64,000 nucleotides of DNA from contig JAJPJE010000049.1 in the NCBI GenBank assembly GCA_021324365.1, positions 1 through 64,000 of the forward strand, in the 5' to 3' direction. The notes beneath the pieces were generated by a model, which made no database searches, was not told the origin of the DNA, and was given only the letters and a program-made list of their open reading frames with translations. Every line of letters begins with the position of its first letter. The first letter of the stretch is position 1. Shown piece after piece: positions 9,288 to 18,032 of this stretch. This stretch comes from Terriglobia bacterium. Lineage in GTDB: Bacteria > Acidobacteriota > Terriglobia > Terriglobales > Acidobacteriaceae. The position numbers and the translations under genes are program-made.

Positions 9288-10322
9288 CTAAACCAGTACG
9301 CCCTTTTCTGACTTCTTGTACTTTTTCGCCATCTCCTCGATCGGCACTGGTCTGTAATCCCCCGCATGTCCCGCTTGTCCGAACTGCGTCATACGGAGCG
9401 CGACCACCTTCTTCATCGCTTCGCGCGCTGGCTTCAGGTAGTCGCGAGGATCAAATTTCTCCGGCGTCTCCGTGAATACTTTGCGGATCGCCCCTGTGAT
9501 CGCCAGGCGATTATCGGTATCCACGTTGATCTTGCGCACACCGTTGCGGATGCCGAGTTGGATTTCTTCCACCGGAACACCCCAGGTCGGCTTCAACTTT
9601 CCGCCGTACTGGTTAATGATGTCCTGCAGATCTTTCGGCACGCTCGATGATCCGTGCATGACCAGGTGCGTGTTCGGCAGCTTCTTGTGGATCTTGATGA
9701 GGACGTCCATCTTCAACACAGATCCATCCGGCTTCTTCGAAAACTTGTACGCTCCATGGCTGGTTCCGATCGCAATCGCCAAGGCATCCACGCCGGTCTT
9801 TTCAACAAACTCAACTGCCTGGTCGGGATCGGTCACATGCTCAAGGCCACTGCCGCCTGCTCCATGTCCGTCTTCTATTCCTCCGAGCACCCCGATTTCC
9901 CCCTCAACGGTCACGCCTTTTGCGTGCGCCATCTCTACGACCTGGCGAGTCGTGTCGACGTTGTACTCGAAGCTCGAGGGCGTCTTGCCATCGGGCATAA
10001 GCGAGCCATCCATCATCACACTGGTGAATCCCAACTCGATGGCCGACTGGCAGGTTTCGACGCTATTGCCATGATCGAGGTGCATCACAAGCGGAATTTC
10101 CGGATAGAGTTCCGCTGCCGCCAGCATCAGGTGATACAGGAACTTGTCCTGCGAATAGCTGCGCGCACCGCGGCTCGCCTGGATGATCACCGGCGACTTG
10201 GTTTCACGCGCCGCTTCCATGATTGCCTGAATCTGCTCCATGTTGTTGACGTTGAACGCGCCTACTCCGTAGCCGCCTTTCGCCGCCTCATCCAGTAGTT
10301 GCCGCATCGACACTAAGGGCAT
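9288..10322 (-). CDS. fba: Class II fructose-bisphosphate aldolase
   Basis: A 344-residue metal-dependent aldolase interconverting fructose 1,6-bisphosphate with DHAP and glyceraldehyde 3-phosphate. It shows [12 protein letters not shown] at the N-terminus, the zinc-binding LDHGNS (His about 83), [14 protein letters not shown], the potassium/phosphate loop THGAYKF, and [10 protein letters not shown]. Length fits the family. A strong Shine-Dalgarno (AAGGAG) precedes the ATG at 10322. It is divergent from a LacD-type class I aldolase and convergent with rph. Confidence 0.93.
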   Translation of the reverse strand: MPLVSMRQLLDEAAKGGYGVGAFNVNNMEQIQAIMEAARETKSPVIIQASRGARSYSQDKFLYHLMLAAAELYPEIPLVMHLDHGNSVETCQSAIELGFTSVMMDGSLMPDGKTPSSFEYNVDTTRQVVEMAHAKGVTVEGEIGVLGGIEDGHGAGGSGLEHVTDPDQAVEFVEKTGVDALAIAIGTSHGAYKFSKKPDGSVLKMDVLIKIHKKLPNTHLVMHGSSSVPKDLQDIINQYGGKLKPTWGVPVEEIQLGIRNGVRKINVDTDNRLAITGAIRKVFTETPEKFDPRDYLKPAREAMKKVVALRMTQFGQAGHAGDYRPVPIEEMAKKYKKSEKGVLV

Positions 10323-10588
10323 GACGTATGTTCTCCTTTATTAAGTCCAAGGCTATAATCGCTACAGTAAAAATGTTACCCGAGTGGGGTCGGGATTGTT
10401 TGTGACGCACGATACAGACGTTTTCGGCCGCTGACCCGCCAGTCAGCCGTGCAGATCCAGCGTGGCTCCACTTTCTTGATCTGAAAATCCGGATCGAAAA
10501 CCTGCATTGTGTTTGGAGTCGCCTCCAATCGCAGTCGCAGTCCGGGCAGTACTTGGTTCCGGCAAACGAAAATTACGAGGAGCATTTC

Positions 10589-11584
10589 ATGAAGCTTACC
10601 CCTGGAAAACTGGCTGGTCTGAAGGCGGTTTCAAATTCGCGCGGTGTCATTGCCGCCGCCGCCATGGATCAGCGCGGCTCTTTGCAGAAGGCACTCGGCG
10701 CTCACGCCGGCGATAAAGAGCTGGAGACATTCAAGGTTTGTGTGACCGAAGTCCTGACCAAACATGCCAGCGCCATTCTTCTCGACCCAGAATGGGGACT
10801 GCCGGCAGCCCGCCGTCGCGCCAAAGGTTCCGGGTTGCTTCTCGCGTATGAGAAGACCGGCTATGACAAGACCGGGCCCGGCCGACTTGGCGACTTGCTC
10901 GATCACTGGTCCGTACAGCGCCTGAAAGAAGCCGGCGCCGATTGCATTAAGATCCTGCTCTACTACTCGCCACACGATCCGAAGAACATCAACGACATCA
11001 AGCACGCCTGGGTCGAACGCCTGGGAGACGAGTGCCGCGCCAACGACATTCCGTTCTTCCTCGAGTTCGTCGGCTACGAAGAAGGTGCGGACGAGAAAGG
11101 CCTCGAATATGCGAAGAAAAAGCCGGAAATCGTGAAGGCCTCGATGGCTGAATTCTCCAAACCGAAGTATGGAGTCGACGTGCTCAAAGTCGAAGTGCCG
11201 ATCAACATGAAGTATGTGGAAGGCACTAAGTCCTACAAGGGCCAGAAGGCGTACACCAAGAAGGAAGCGCAACAGTTCTTTCTCGAAGCCGCCACGGCCA
11301 CCCACAAGCCGTTTATTTACTTGTCCGCCGGCGTGAGTAACGAAGAGTTCACCGAGTCGCTCGAGCTAGCTGCTGAATCAGGCGTTAAATTCAACGGCGT
11401 GCTTTGCGGCCGTGCAACGTGGAAAGACGGCATCCCGATCTTCGCCGAAAAGGGCGAACAGGCTTTTCGCGACTGGCTCAACACCGAAGGCGTGAAGAAC
11501 ATCCAGAACGTGAATAAGTGTCTCGAAGCCGCCACTTCGTGGCACTCCATCTACGGCGTCCAGGAAGCTGTCGGCGCACGATAG
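10589..11584 (+). CDS. lacD: Tagatose-1,6-bisphosphate aldolase family (LacD)
   Basis: A 331-residue class I (Schiff-base) aldolase. The frame is open from 10553, but the ATG at 10589 follows a good ribosome site (CGAGGAG) and matches the family start MKLTPGKLAGLKAVSN. It shows IAAAAMDQRGSL near the N-terminus, ILLDPEWGL, and the probable Schiff-base lysine in VDVLKVEVPINMKY (about residue 207). LacD enzymes cleave tagatose 1,6-bisphosphate and often accept fructose 1,6-bisphosphate and other stereoisomers. No tagatose pathway genes are nearby, so the physiological substrate is uncertain. Confidence 0.88.
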   Translation: MKLTPGKLAGLKAVSNSRGVIAAAAMDQRGSLQKALGAHAGDKELETFKVCVTEVLTKHASAILLDPEWGLPAARRRAKGSGLLLAYEKTGYDKTGPGRLGDLLDHWSVQRLKEAGADCIKILLYYSPHDPKNINDIKHAWVERLGDECRANDIPFFLEFVGYEEGADEKGLEYAKKKPEIVKASMAEFSKPKYGVDVLKVEVPINMKYVEGTKSYKGQKAYTKKEAQQFFLEAATATHKPFIYLSAGVSNEEFTESLELAAESGVKFNGVLCGRATWKDGIPIFAEKGEQAFRDWLNTEGVKNIQNVNKCLEAATSWHSIYGVQEAVGAR

Positions 11585-11596
11585 TGAGTAGTGCTC

Positions 11597-11628
11597 CCGG
11601 TTAGCGGCCGATTTTGGCCGCTAACTGG
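11597..11628 (+). terminator. Strong hairpin after lacD
   Basis: Perfect 10-bp stem GTTAGCGGCC / GGCCGCTAAC (11600-11609 with 11616-11625), loop gatttt, extended by three further pairs including one wobble. It begins about 13 bases after the lacD stop. The following tail is only weakly T-rich. Confidence 0.6.
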
Positions 11629-11723
11629 ATTCATGTGAATGCCCGAAAATCCATCGGATCCGTGGCCGCTTCTGTTTCTCGTCGAAGTCGGCATGCCCGG
11701 GTTAGAATGGATGCGTCTTCGCC

Positions 11724-12977
11724 ATGTGTTCGCCTGTTCAGCGCACTGTTTTCCACCTCGACATGGACGCCTTTTTCGTATCGGTGGAAGAGCTGTTCGA
11801 CCCGTCCCTCAGAGGGAAAGCAGTGGTAGTGGGAGGCCGCCCGAATGAGCGCGGCGTCTGTGCAGCCGCTTCCTACGAAGCGCGGAAATTCGGCGTGCAT
11901 TCGGCTATGCCGCTGCGCACGGCGTACAAACTTTGTCCGCATGCGATCTTCGTCGATGGCCATCCAGAGCGCTATCGCGAATACTCGGGCAAGGTTTTCA
12001 AAATCCTGCGAAACTTCACGCCTCAAGTCGAAATGGCCTCTATCGATGAGGCCTACCTGGAAATGACCGGCACCGAACGACTGCACGGGCCACCTCTGCT
12101 GGCAGCGCACCACCTGAGTAGGGCCATCAAGTCCGGCACGCAATTGAACTGCTCCATCGGAATCGCCTCTTCGCGCCTGGTCGCAAAGGTAGCGTCCGAT
12201 CAGGCAAAACCGCATGGAATTCTCTGGGTGATGTCCGGGCAAGAATCCCGGTTTCTGGCGCCGCTCGAGGTCCGAAAGATTCCTGGCATCGGAAGAGTAA
12301 TGGAGGAGAACCTGCACGCACTCGGCATTCGCTACGTTGGCGATCTCGCAAGGCTGCAACCCGAATTTCTAGAGGAAAAATTCGGCCAGTGGGGACTGGC
12401 GATGGCCGGCAAGGCACAGGGTCTCGACGCGGGGGGATGGTTCGACGAAGCCATTGGCTCACACGAGGACCCGAAGTCGATCAGTCACGAGCACACATAT
12501 TCGGAAGACACAAAAGATGGTCAGCAGCTCGAGGCCACCCTCGCGCGCCTCTCCGAGATGGTGGGCCGACGGCTTCGAGAGCACCAGTTGCATGCGCAGA
12601 CCGTGCAACTGAAGCTGCGATATTCGGACTTCTCCACCATTACCCGCGCGCACACGCTACCCACGCGCACGCAGTTGGACAATGACATCTTCGAGCAGGT
12701 GCGCACGCTGTTTCGCAAGAACTGGGATTCGCACCGAACCGTACGCCTCCTGGGCGTGCACGTTTCTTCAATGGACGAAAACGAAGGCCAACTCGGTCTG
12801 CTCGACGACGAGAAACACCGCAAGTGGAAAGATGCTCTTACAACCGCTGATCGTCTCCGCGATAAGTTCGGTGAGAACGCCGTTTCACTCGCCAGCGGCA
12901 TGCGTGCCCGCTATCGCGAGCGCACGCATGAGAACCCCGCAAGCCTGCCAGGCAAAAGCAAGAAGACGGAGGATTGA
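11724..12977 (+). CDS. dinB: DNA polymerase IV (Y-family translesion polymerase)
   Basis: A 417-residue Y-family polymerase with all catalytic acids visible: FHLDMDAFFVSVEEL at the N-terminus and SIDEAYLEMTGTERL (Asp-Glu about residue 107). The VKVASDQAKPHG-type palm motif and the helix-hairpin-helix VRKIPGIGRVMEENL follow, then the little-finger domain. The C-terminal QLGLLDDE resembles a sliding-clamp binding motif. The length (longer than E. coli's 351) fits many non-enterobacterial DinB proteins. It is separate from the ImuB homologue at 50.6 kb, which lacks these catalytic residues. Confidence 0.93.
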   Translation: MCSPVQRTVFHLDMDAFFVSVEELFDPSLRGKAVVVGGRPNERGVCAAASYEARKFGVHSAMPLRTAYKLCPHAIFVDGHPERYREYSGKVFKILRNFTPQVEMASIDEAYLEMTGTERLHGPPLLAAHHLSRAIKSGTQLNCSIGIASSRLVAKVASDQAKPHGILWVMSGQESRFLAPLEVRKIPGIGRVMEENLHALGIRYVGDLARLQPEFLEEKFGQWGLAMAGKAQGLDAGGWFDEAIGSHEDPKSISHEHTYSEDTKDGQQLEATLARLSEMVGRRLREHQLHAQTVQLKLRYSDFSTITRAHTLPTRTQLDNDIFEQVRTLFRKNWDSHRTVRLLGVHVSSMDENEGQLGLLDDEKHRKWKDALTTADRLRDKFGENAVSLASGMRARYRERTHENPASLPGKSKKTED

Positions 12978-12981
12978 TTTG

Positions 12982-13100
12982 TAATTGGGTCAGTTGGCAA
13001 TTTGATAATTGAAAAATGCAAGGCTGAGGACCTGATCGGACTCAAAACTCGCTTTTTTCATAACCCAATTGGAAATCCCCCAATTACCCAATATTTTTAG
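12982..13100. repeat. Inverted array of degenerate octamers between dinB and the HdeD gene
   Basis: Left array of four contiguous octamers TAATTGGG, TCAGTTGG, CAATTTGA, TAATTGAA (12982-13013). On the right, CCCAAT recurs at 13064, 13079 and 13087, the last two eight bases apart. TAATTGGG (12982-12989) is exactly complementary to CCCAATTA (13079-13086). It occupies the convergent junction and runs into the last codons of the minus-strand gene. Confidence 0.65.
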
Positions 13101-13669
13101 GCTGCAACCGCAGTTCCGCCGGCAGATCTCGCGATCTTTCGTGCGCCCAGTGAAATCATCAGCCACTTGAAACCGCTCACCAGGAGGCTGATGCCAATGA
13201 TGGTTCCGATGGCCCAAGCCGAACTTGATGGCCAATGTGCCCAGATCAAACCGGCCAGCAGCAGCGTCACAACCCCGTCCACCAGCATCCATCCTGCTCC
13301 GCGTTGGTGCCGCACGCCGAGAAACGCCACGAAGTCGAAAATCGCTTCGACAAAGAAAAATGCGGCGAGCAGGAGCGTTAGCGTCGCAACTCCCAGCAGA
13401 GGATGGAACAACATATATCCGCCGCCGATGATGTAGACGAGCGATACGAGTACTTCCCAAAGCAGCGTGCCTGCTCCGCGGCTACTGACGGCCATCACAA
13501 GGTGAAAGGCTCCGCCGATAATCAGTAGCCAGGAAACCAAGGTAGTCACGGCAAGCGCCGCTACTAACGGAAGCGCCACGGCAATCAAGCCCAAACCAAT
13601 AAGAAGGATTGACCAGGCAATCGCCCAGCTAGAAGCTTTTTTCAGCACCAGATCGGGTCTGTCGTTCAT
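13097..13669 (-). CDS. HdeD/DUF308 family membrane protein
   Basis: A 190-residue polytopic membrane protein with about six hydrophobic segments in three hairpins. These include WSILLIGLGLIAVALPLVAAL, LVSWLLIIGGAFHLVMAV and GTIIGISLLVSGFKWLMISL, which match the HdeD acid-resistance/DUF308 pattern. The frame is open from 13753, but the ATG at 13669 follows a clear GGAGG site and removes a non-membrane extension. E. coli HdeD helps acid resistance; many homologues have unknown roles, and nothing nearby specifies one. Confidence 0.8.
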   Translation of the reverse strand: MNDRPDLVLKKASSWAIAWSILLIGLGLIAVALPLVAALAVTTLVSWLLIIGGAFHLVMAVSSRGAGTLLWEVLVSLVYIIGGGYMLFHPLLGVATLTLLLAAFFFVEAIFDFVAFLGVRHQRGAGWMLVDGVVTLLLAGLIWAHWPSSSAWAIGTIIGISLLVSGFKWLMISLGARKIARSAGGTAVAA

Positions 13670-13814
13670 ATTTCCTCCGTCGTGACCAGCACGAACAATT
13701 GGAGTCCCAAGGACTGATCGGGACGTTATATCGCACTTGGATCGCTGCGTCATCTGAGACCGCAGGCGCGCTTTACTCGCTGTTCACGTTCAGGCTAAAC
13801 CTCGCTTCGTGTCC

Positions 13815-15533
13815 TCAAGCAGCCTCATTCGGTTTGCATTGCCAGGGTTCTTGCAGGTTGAACGCAAAATCCGTTTCGTGAATGCCCATTCCATCAAAGC
13901 TGCTGGCGGGAAACATTACGCGCAATTTGACCGGAGCCTTCGTATCGCCGAATACGGCTTCCAACACGGACTGTCGCGCTTCAGCCGAACTGGTTCGCTG
14001 CGAGTTGGTGATGAATGCCTTGCGCAAGACGAGTAGCCACTTATACCACTGATACATCGCAAGCTGTCCGGAGTCGAGTTGCCACTCGAGCTTCGAGCTC
14101 TCGAAGGTGGCTGGATCCTGCGGATCGGGAATGTCCTCGAATCCGAATTGCCGAAACTCTTCGCGGCGTCCTTTGCGCACGGCCTGCCGCAGCACCGGAT
14201 CGCCGTAGTCAGTAAAGAATTGGAAACGGTTCCGCTGGTCGTGCTCTTGCCCCATGAAGATCAGCGGAGTATGTGGCGCAAGCAACAATACCGCTGCCGC
14301 GAGCTTTCGCGCTTGTACCGGCGTAAGTTCCGTGAGCCGCTCGCCCCAGGCGCGATTGCCCACCTGATCGTGGTTCTCAATGCAGATCACGTGCGCAAAA
14401 AGGGGAATTCCGGACGAACTGGTACCGCGCGGTGCGCCCCAGAATTCAAAATGCTCTCCTTGGAATACGAATCCCTCGTTCAGAGCTCTCGCTAACTGTT
14501 CCAGGCGTCCAAAATCCTGGTAGTAACCGCGGTTTTCGCCCGTTAGCAGACGATAAAGGGAGTGATGGAAGTCGTCGCTCCAGACGCCATCGATGCCCCA
14601 GCCGCCTTGCTCTACCGGCGCCAGAATTTTTCCGATATTGCGGTCGTCTTCGGCGATGACACTAATTACGCGTCCGTGCTGCGCGCCAAACTGCTTCACT
14701 GTCCGCGCGATTTCCGCAACAATGTGCTCGCGAGAGTCATCCTTGATCTGTTGGACGGCGTCCAGCCGCAAGCCATCGATGTGGTATTCCCGGATCCAAT
14801 AGAGCGCATTCTCCACGAAGTAGTCGCGAACAGGACGCGAATTCTCGTCATCAAAATTCACCGCATCTCCCCACGGCGTGGCGTGATGATGCGTGAAGTA
14901 CGGACCGAACTGCGACAAGTAGTTCCCTTCCGCTCCGAGGTGGTTGTACACGACATCGAGAATGACAGCGAGGCCCTGCGCGTGAGCAGCATTCACCAAC
15001 CGCTGCAACCCTTCTGGTCCACCGTAGCCCGCGAAAACCGCATAGGGTGACACTCCGTCGTATCCCCAATTCCAGCGGCCTGGAAAGGCAGCGACAGGCA
15101 TGAGTTCAATAACGGTTACACCCATCTCCTTCAGATAGGGCAGCTTGCTTACAACGCCGTCGAACGTACCTTCTGCAGTAAAAGTGCCGACGTGCAGCTC
15201 GTAGATTACGTATTCGGAATATGGGATACCGCGCCAGTTCTGGTCAGTCCAGGCAAAGGCATGGGAGTCGAGAATCTCTGTCCGGCCGTGGACACCTTCA
15301 GGAAGGTACCGGGATACGGGGTCGGGCAGCGGCTTGGATCCATCCACAATGTAGCTGTAACGGTCACCTGCCTTCGCCGACGCCTCGGCGTGAAAGACCC
15401 TGTCGCGCGTGCGAGCCATCTTGATGTCACTTTCGCCGCCGCTCGAACTCAGACGAAGAACAACTTTCTTTGCGGTGGGTGCCCAGACAGAAAAGCCGAC
15501 CCGGTCACCGCCTAACAGCTGTGCCCCGAGCAT
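13815..15533 (-). CDS. treZ: Malto-oligosyltrehalose trehalohydrolase
   Basis: A 572-residue GH13 enzyme releasing trehalose from malto-oligosyltrehalose. An N-terminal carbohydrate-binding fold (FSVWAPTAKKVVLRL) precedes the catalytic barrel with ILDVVYNHLG, the nucleophile region DGLRLDAVQQI, the general-acid region VIAEDDRN and IENHDQVGNRAWG. ATG codons lie at 15539 and 15533; the second has the better spacing from AGGAG. The usual partner TreY is not in the window, so trehalose synthesis by this route would depend on genes elsewhere. Confidence 0.9.
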   Translation of the reverse strand: MLGAQLLGGDRVGFSVWAPTAKKVVLRLSSSGGESDIKMARTRDRVFHAEASAKAGDRYSYIVDGSKPLPDPVSRYLPEGVHGRTEILDSHAFAWTDQNWRGIPYSEYVIYELHVGTFTAEGTFDGVVSKLPYLKEMGVTVIELMPVAAFPGRWNWGYDGVSPYAVFAGYGGPEGLQRLVNAAHAQGLAVILDVVYNHLGAEGNYLSQFGPYFTHHHATPWGDAVNFDDENSRPVRDYFVENALYWIREYHIDGLRLDAVQQIKDDSREHIVAEIARTVKQFGAQHGRVISVIAEDDRNIGKILAPVEQGGWGIDGVWSDDFHHSLYRLLTGENRGYYQDFGRLEQLARALNEGFVFQGEHFEFWGAPRGTSSSGIPLFAHVICIENHDQVGNRAWGERLTELTPVQARKLAAAVLLLAPHTPLIFMGQEHDQRNRFQFFTDYGDPVLRQAVRKGRREEFRQFGFEDIPDPQDPATFESSKLEWQLDSGQLAMYQWYKWLLVLRKAFITNSQRTSSAEARQSVLEAVFGDTKAPVKLRVMFPASSFDGMGIHETDFAFNLQEPWQCKPNEAA

Positions 15534-15629
15534 CGCCATCTCCTACGTAATGTGCCGAGGTTTAATTGCTGCACAATGTCGGCAGCGTAACGACAACAGC
15601 ATTAATCCGCAACCGCTTCTTTGACAACC

Positions 15630-15695
15630 TTCGGATATTTGGATCCGAAACGACGAACGCAGCCGGATACTTGGATGCCAAACGACGAACGCAGC
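15630..15695. repeat. 32-bp tandem duplication with internal palindrome
   Basis: Two 31-base copies (15633-15663 and 15665-15695) match at 28 of 31 positions with period 32. The first copy overlaps a palindrome TTCGGAT-N6-ATCCGAA (15630-15649) that is degraded in the second. They lie 80-145 bases upstream of the short-chain dehydrogenase start and could be operator copies. Confidence 0.7.
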
Positions 15696-15774
15696 GTTGG
15701 AAAAAGCTCGCAGGGCCGCCTATGGTGGACATCCCTTCGAAATGGAGGTCCATCCACCCAACGGGAGAAAATCC

Positions 15775-16782
15775 ATGCAGGAATTGGCAGGCAAGGTCGT
15801 CGTCATTACAGGCGCGTCCAGCGGATTTGGACGCGGAGCTGCTATGAAGTTTGCGGGTGCCGGCGCGAATGTGGTCGCCGCCTCTCGCCGGAAACGCGTG
15901 CTGAAAGAATTGGAGAGGCAATGCAAGGACTTGGAGGGGAGGATCGTTGTTGTAGAAACCGACGTCAGCCAACAGAAAGATGTGGAGAAGCTATGTTCGA
16001 AAGCGCTCAGCGAATTCGGGCGAATTGACATCTGGATCAACAATGCTGGCGTTGGCACAGTCGGCCACTTCGAAGAGGTTCCGCTACAGGAACATGAGCA
16101 GGTCATCCGAACGAATCTGCTGGGAACTGTTTACGGATCCTACTTCGCACTACGGGAATTCCGGCAACGCGGAAAAGGAATTCTCATCAACATGTCATCG
16201 TTTGCAGGAAAGATTGGATCGCCTTACCTCAGCTCCTACTCGGCCTCGAAATTCGGCGTGCGCGGACTCGACATGGCGCTTCGCCAGGAACTCGAGCAAA
16301 ACGACGAAGTCGGCATTCACGTCTGTACGGTAATGCCGGCATCATTCGATACTCCATTTTTTGAGCACTCAGGCAGTCACCTCGGGAAGGAGGTTCAGCC
16401 AATCCCCCCGGTTTACGATCCACAGAAGGTGATCAATACGATTTTCGAACTGGCGCAGGATCCGCGGGACGAAGTTGCTGTCGGAACCATGGGGAAGGTC
16501 GGAAGCGCACAGTACCGGCTTGCGCCAAAGCTGACGGAAAAAATTATGGGCAAAAACACGCATCGGTCACAAATGAAGGCCGCATCGGCCCGCAACAGCT
16601 CTGGCAGCGTGTTTGAACCCATGTCGTCGGGAACCGATGTGTACGGCGGCTGGCGCGAATCGAATGGCGTTGCAAAGACAGCAGCCAAAGTTCTCGGCAT
16701 TGCTGCGCCGGCGGCGCTGGCCGTGGTCCTCCTCGCGCGCAAGAGATGGCAGGACGATCGTGAGTTGAGCCGGGTAGCGTAA
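15775..16782 (+). CDS. Short-chain dehydrogenase/reductase with C-terminal membrane tail
   Basis: A 335-residue SDR oxidoreductase. The Rossmann motif ITGASSGFGRGAA is near the N-terminus, with NNAG and the catalytic YSASKFG (Tyr/Lys) following. The C-terminal extension ends in a hydrophobic stretch (VLGIAAPAALAVVLLARKRW) that would act as a membrane anchor. The ATG at 15775 is chosen over an open frame from 15697 because GGGAGAAA precedes it and the product then begins where SDRs normally do. The substrate is unknown. Confidence 0.88.
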   Translation: MQELAGKVVVITGASSGFGRGAAMKFAGAGANVVAASRRKRVLKELERQCKDLEGRIVVVETDVSQQKDVEKLCSKALSEFGRIDIWINNAGVGTVGHFEEVPLQEHEQVIRTNLLGTVYGSYFALREFRQRGKGILINMSSFAGKIGSPYLSSYSASKFGVRGLDMALRQELEQNDEVGIHVCTVMPASFDTPFFEHSGSHLGKEVQPIPPVYDPQKVINTIFELAQDPRDEVAVGTMGKVGSAQYRLAPKLTEKIMGKNTHRSQMKAASARNSSGSVFEPMSSGTDVYGGWRESNGVAKTAAKVLGIAAPAALAVVLLARKRWQDDRELSRVA

Positions 16783-16811
16783 TCGAGTCGAGCGTCCGCA
16801 CTAGCTCTTTT

Positions 16812-16843
16812 CCCACCCGTCGTCCAAAAAAGGCGCGGGTGGG
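16812..16843 (+). terminator. Hairpin after the SDR gene
   Basis: CCCACCCG (16812-16819) pairs with CGGGTGGG (16836-16843) around a 16-base A-rich loop, 30 bases past the SDR stop. The T-tract is poor, so termination strength is uncertain. Confidence 0.4.
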
Positions 16844-16942
16844 GAACATAAAAACTAAGAGGTAATCGCCAGTTTTCATTCTAGCCACCAAGGCGCGACC
16901 GTTCTCTCCCGTGCGGTCTTTCGCGTACAATGCCTATCTCAG

Positions 16943-17857
16943 GTGATCGTTATGTTTGACCTTCATGGCTGCGGCACAGCCCTTGTAACTCCCTTCAAAG
17001 CGGACGGCAGCATCGACGAACGTGCTTTCCGTTCCCTCGTCGAATGGCAGATTGAGTCGGGAATCGATTTCCTGGTCCCCTGCGGAACTACGGGCGAGAC
17101 ACCCACGCTGAGCCATGACGAGTGGCTGCGAGTGATCGACATCGCCATCGAAGTCGGTCGTGGGCGCGTTCCGATCGTGGCCGGCGCGACTTCCAATTCA
17201 ACGCGCGAAGCGGTTCAGAAGGCGCGCGAAGTAGCTTCAAGACGTGGTGTCGACGCGATACTGACTGCAACGCCTTACTACAACAAGCCTACGCAGGAAG
17301 GTCAATACCAACACTTCAAAGCCATTGCTGAAGCAGTAGATAAGCCGCTCGTGCTCTACAACGTGCCGGGTCGCACAGGTGCGAATCTCGAGCCCGCCAC
17401 TCTGGGCCGGCTCGCGCAGATTCGGAACATCATCGCTGTTAAGGAGGCAAGCGGGAATCTCGCACAAGTCACGGAGATCTTCCAATACGTGCCGGAGAAC
17501 TTCATTGTCCTCTCTGGCGACGACGCTCTGACGCTCCCGATCATCGCCGTAGGAGGCCGTGGGCTGATTTCGGTGGCATCCAACGAAATTCCCCGTGAGA
17601 TGTCCGAGATGATCGCCGCCGCCTTGAATAACGACTGGACGAAAGCGCGGCAAATGAACAACCAGTATCTGCCGCTGATGCAGGCGAACTTCATCGAGTC
17701 GAGTCCGCTCCCAGTGAAAGCTGCGCTGGCAATGATGGGCCGCATCGACGAGAACTATCGTCTCCCGCTATTGCCGATGAAGAAGGAAACGAGAGCGAAG
17801 CTGGAGAAGATCGTTTCGAGCCTTGGGTTGATCGTGCCTCAGAGCGCCGCAGTGTGA
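16943..17857 (+). CDS. dapA: 4-hydroxy-tetrahydrodipicolinate synthase
   Basis: A 304-residue class I aldolase-fold enzyme condensing pyruvate with aspartate semialdehyde in the diaminopimelate/lysine pathway. Visible motifs are PCGTTGETPTLSHDEW (about residues 44-59), TPYYNKPTQEG with the catalytic Tyr, LYNVPGRTG, and AVKEASGN with the Schiff-base lysine (about 165). GTG at 16943 gives the longest product; the ATG at 16952 is an alternative start. A TACAAT -10-like hexamer lies at 16926-16931. DapD, a later pathway step, is encoded 4 kb downstream but not in the same operon. Confidence 0.94.
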   Translation: MIVMFDLHGCGTALVTPFKADGSIDERAFRSLVEWQIESGIDFLVPCGTTGETPTLSHDEWLRVIDIAIEVGRGRVPIVAGATSNSTREAVQKAREVASRRGVDAILTATPYYNKPTQEGQYQHFKAIAEAVDKPLVLYNVPGRTGANLEPATLGRLAQIRNIIAVKEASGNLAQVTEIFQYVPENFIVLSGDDALTLPIIAVGGRGLISVASNEIPREMSEMIAAALNNDWTKARQMNNQYLPLMQANFIESSPLPVKAALAMMGRIDENYRLPLLPMKKETRAKLEKIVSSLGLIVPQSAAV

Positions 17858-18032
17858 CGAGTTTTCAAATCCGGCTCCTACCCCGAATAAGGGCGAAGGG
17901 CTTCGCTGCTGAGGCTGCGGGCATTTAATCCCATCCTCGTCTGATCGCATGCTCGTCGGGCTGATCACAAATTGTTAACTCCTATTTGCACCCCGACGGA
18001 GGGGCGTCTAAACTGGCCTTCGGGGGGGATGC

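Noticed and set aside
10354-10359. Exact TATAAT on the plus strand upstream of lacD
   Set aside because: No -35 element at proper spacing, and it lies 230 bases from the lacD start; it may be chance in an AT-rich fba promoter.
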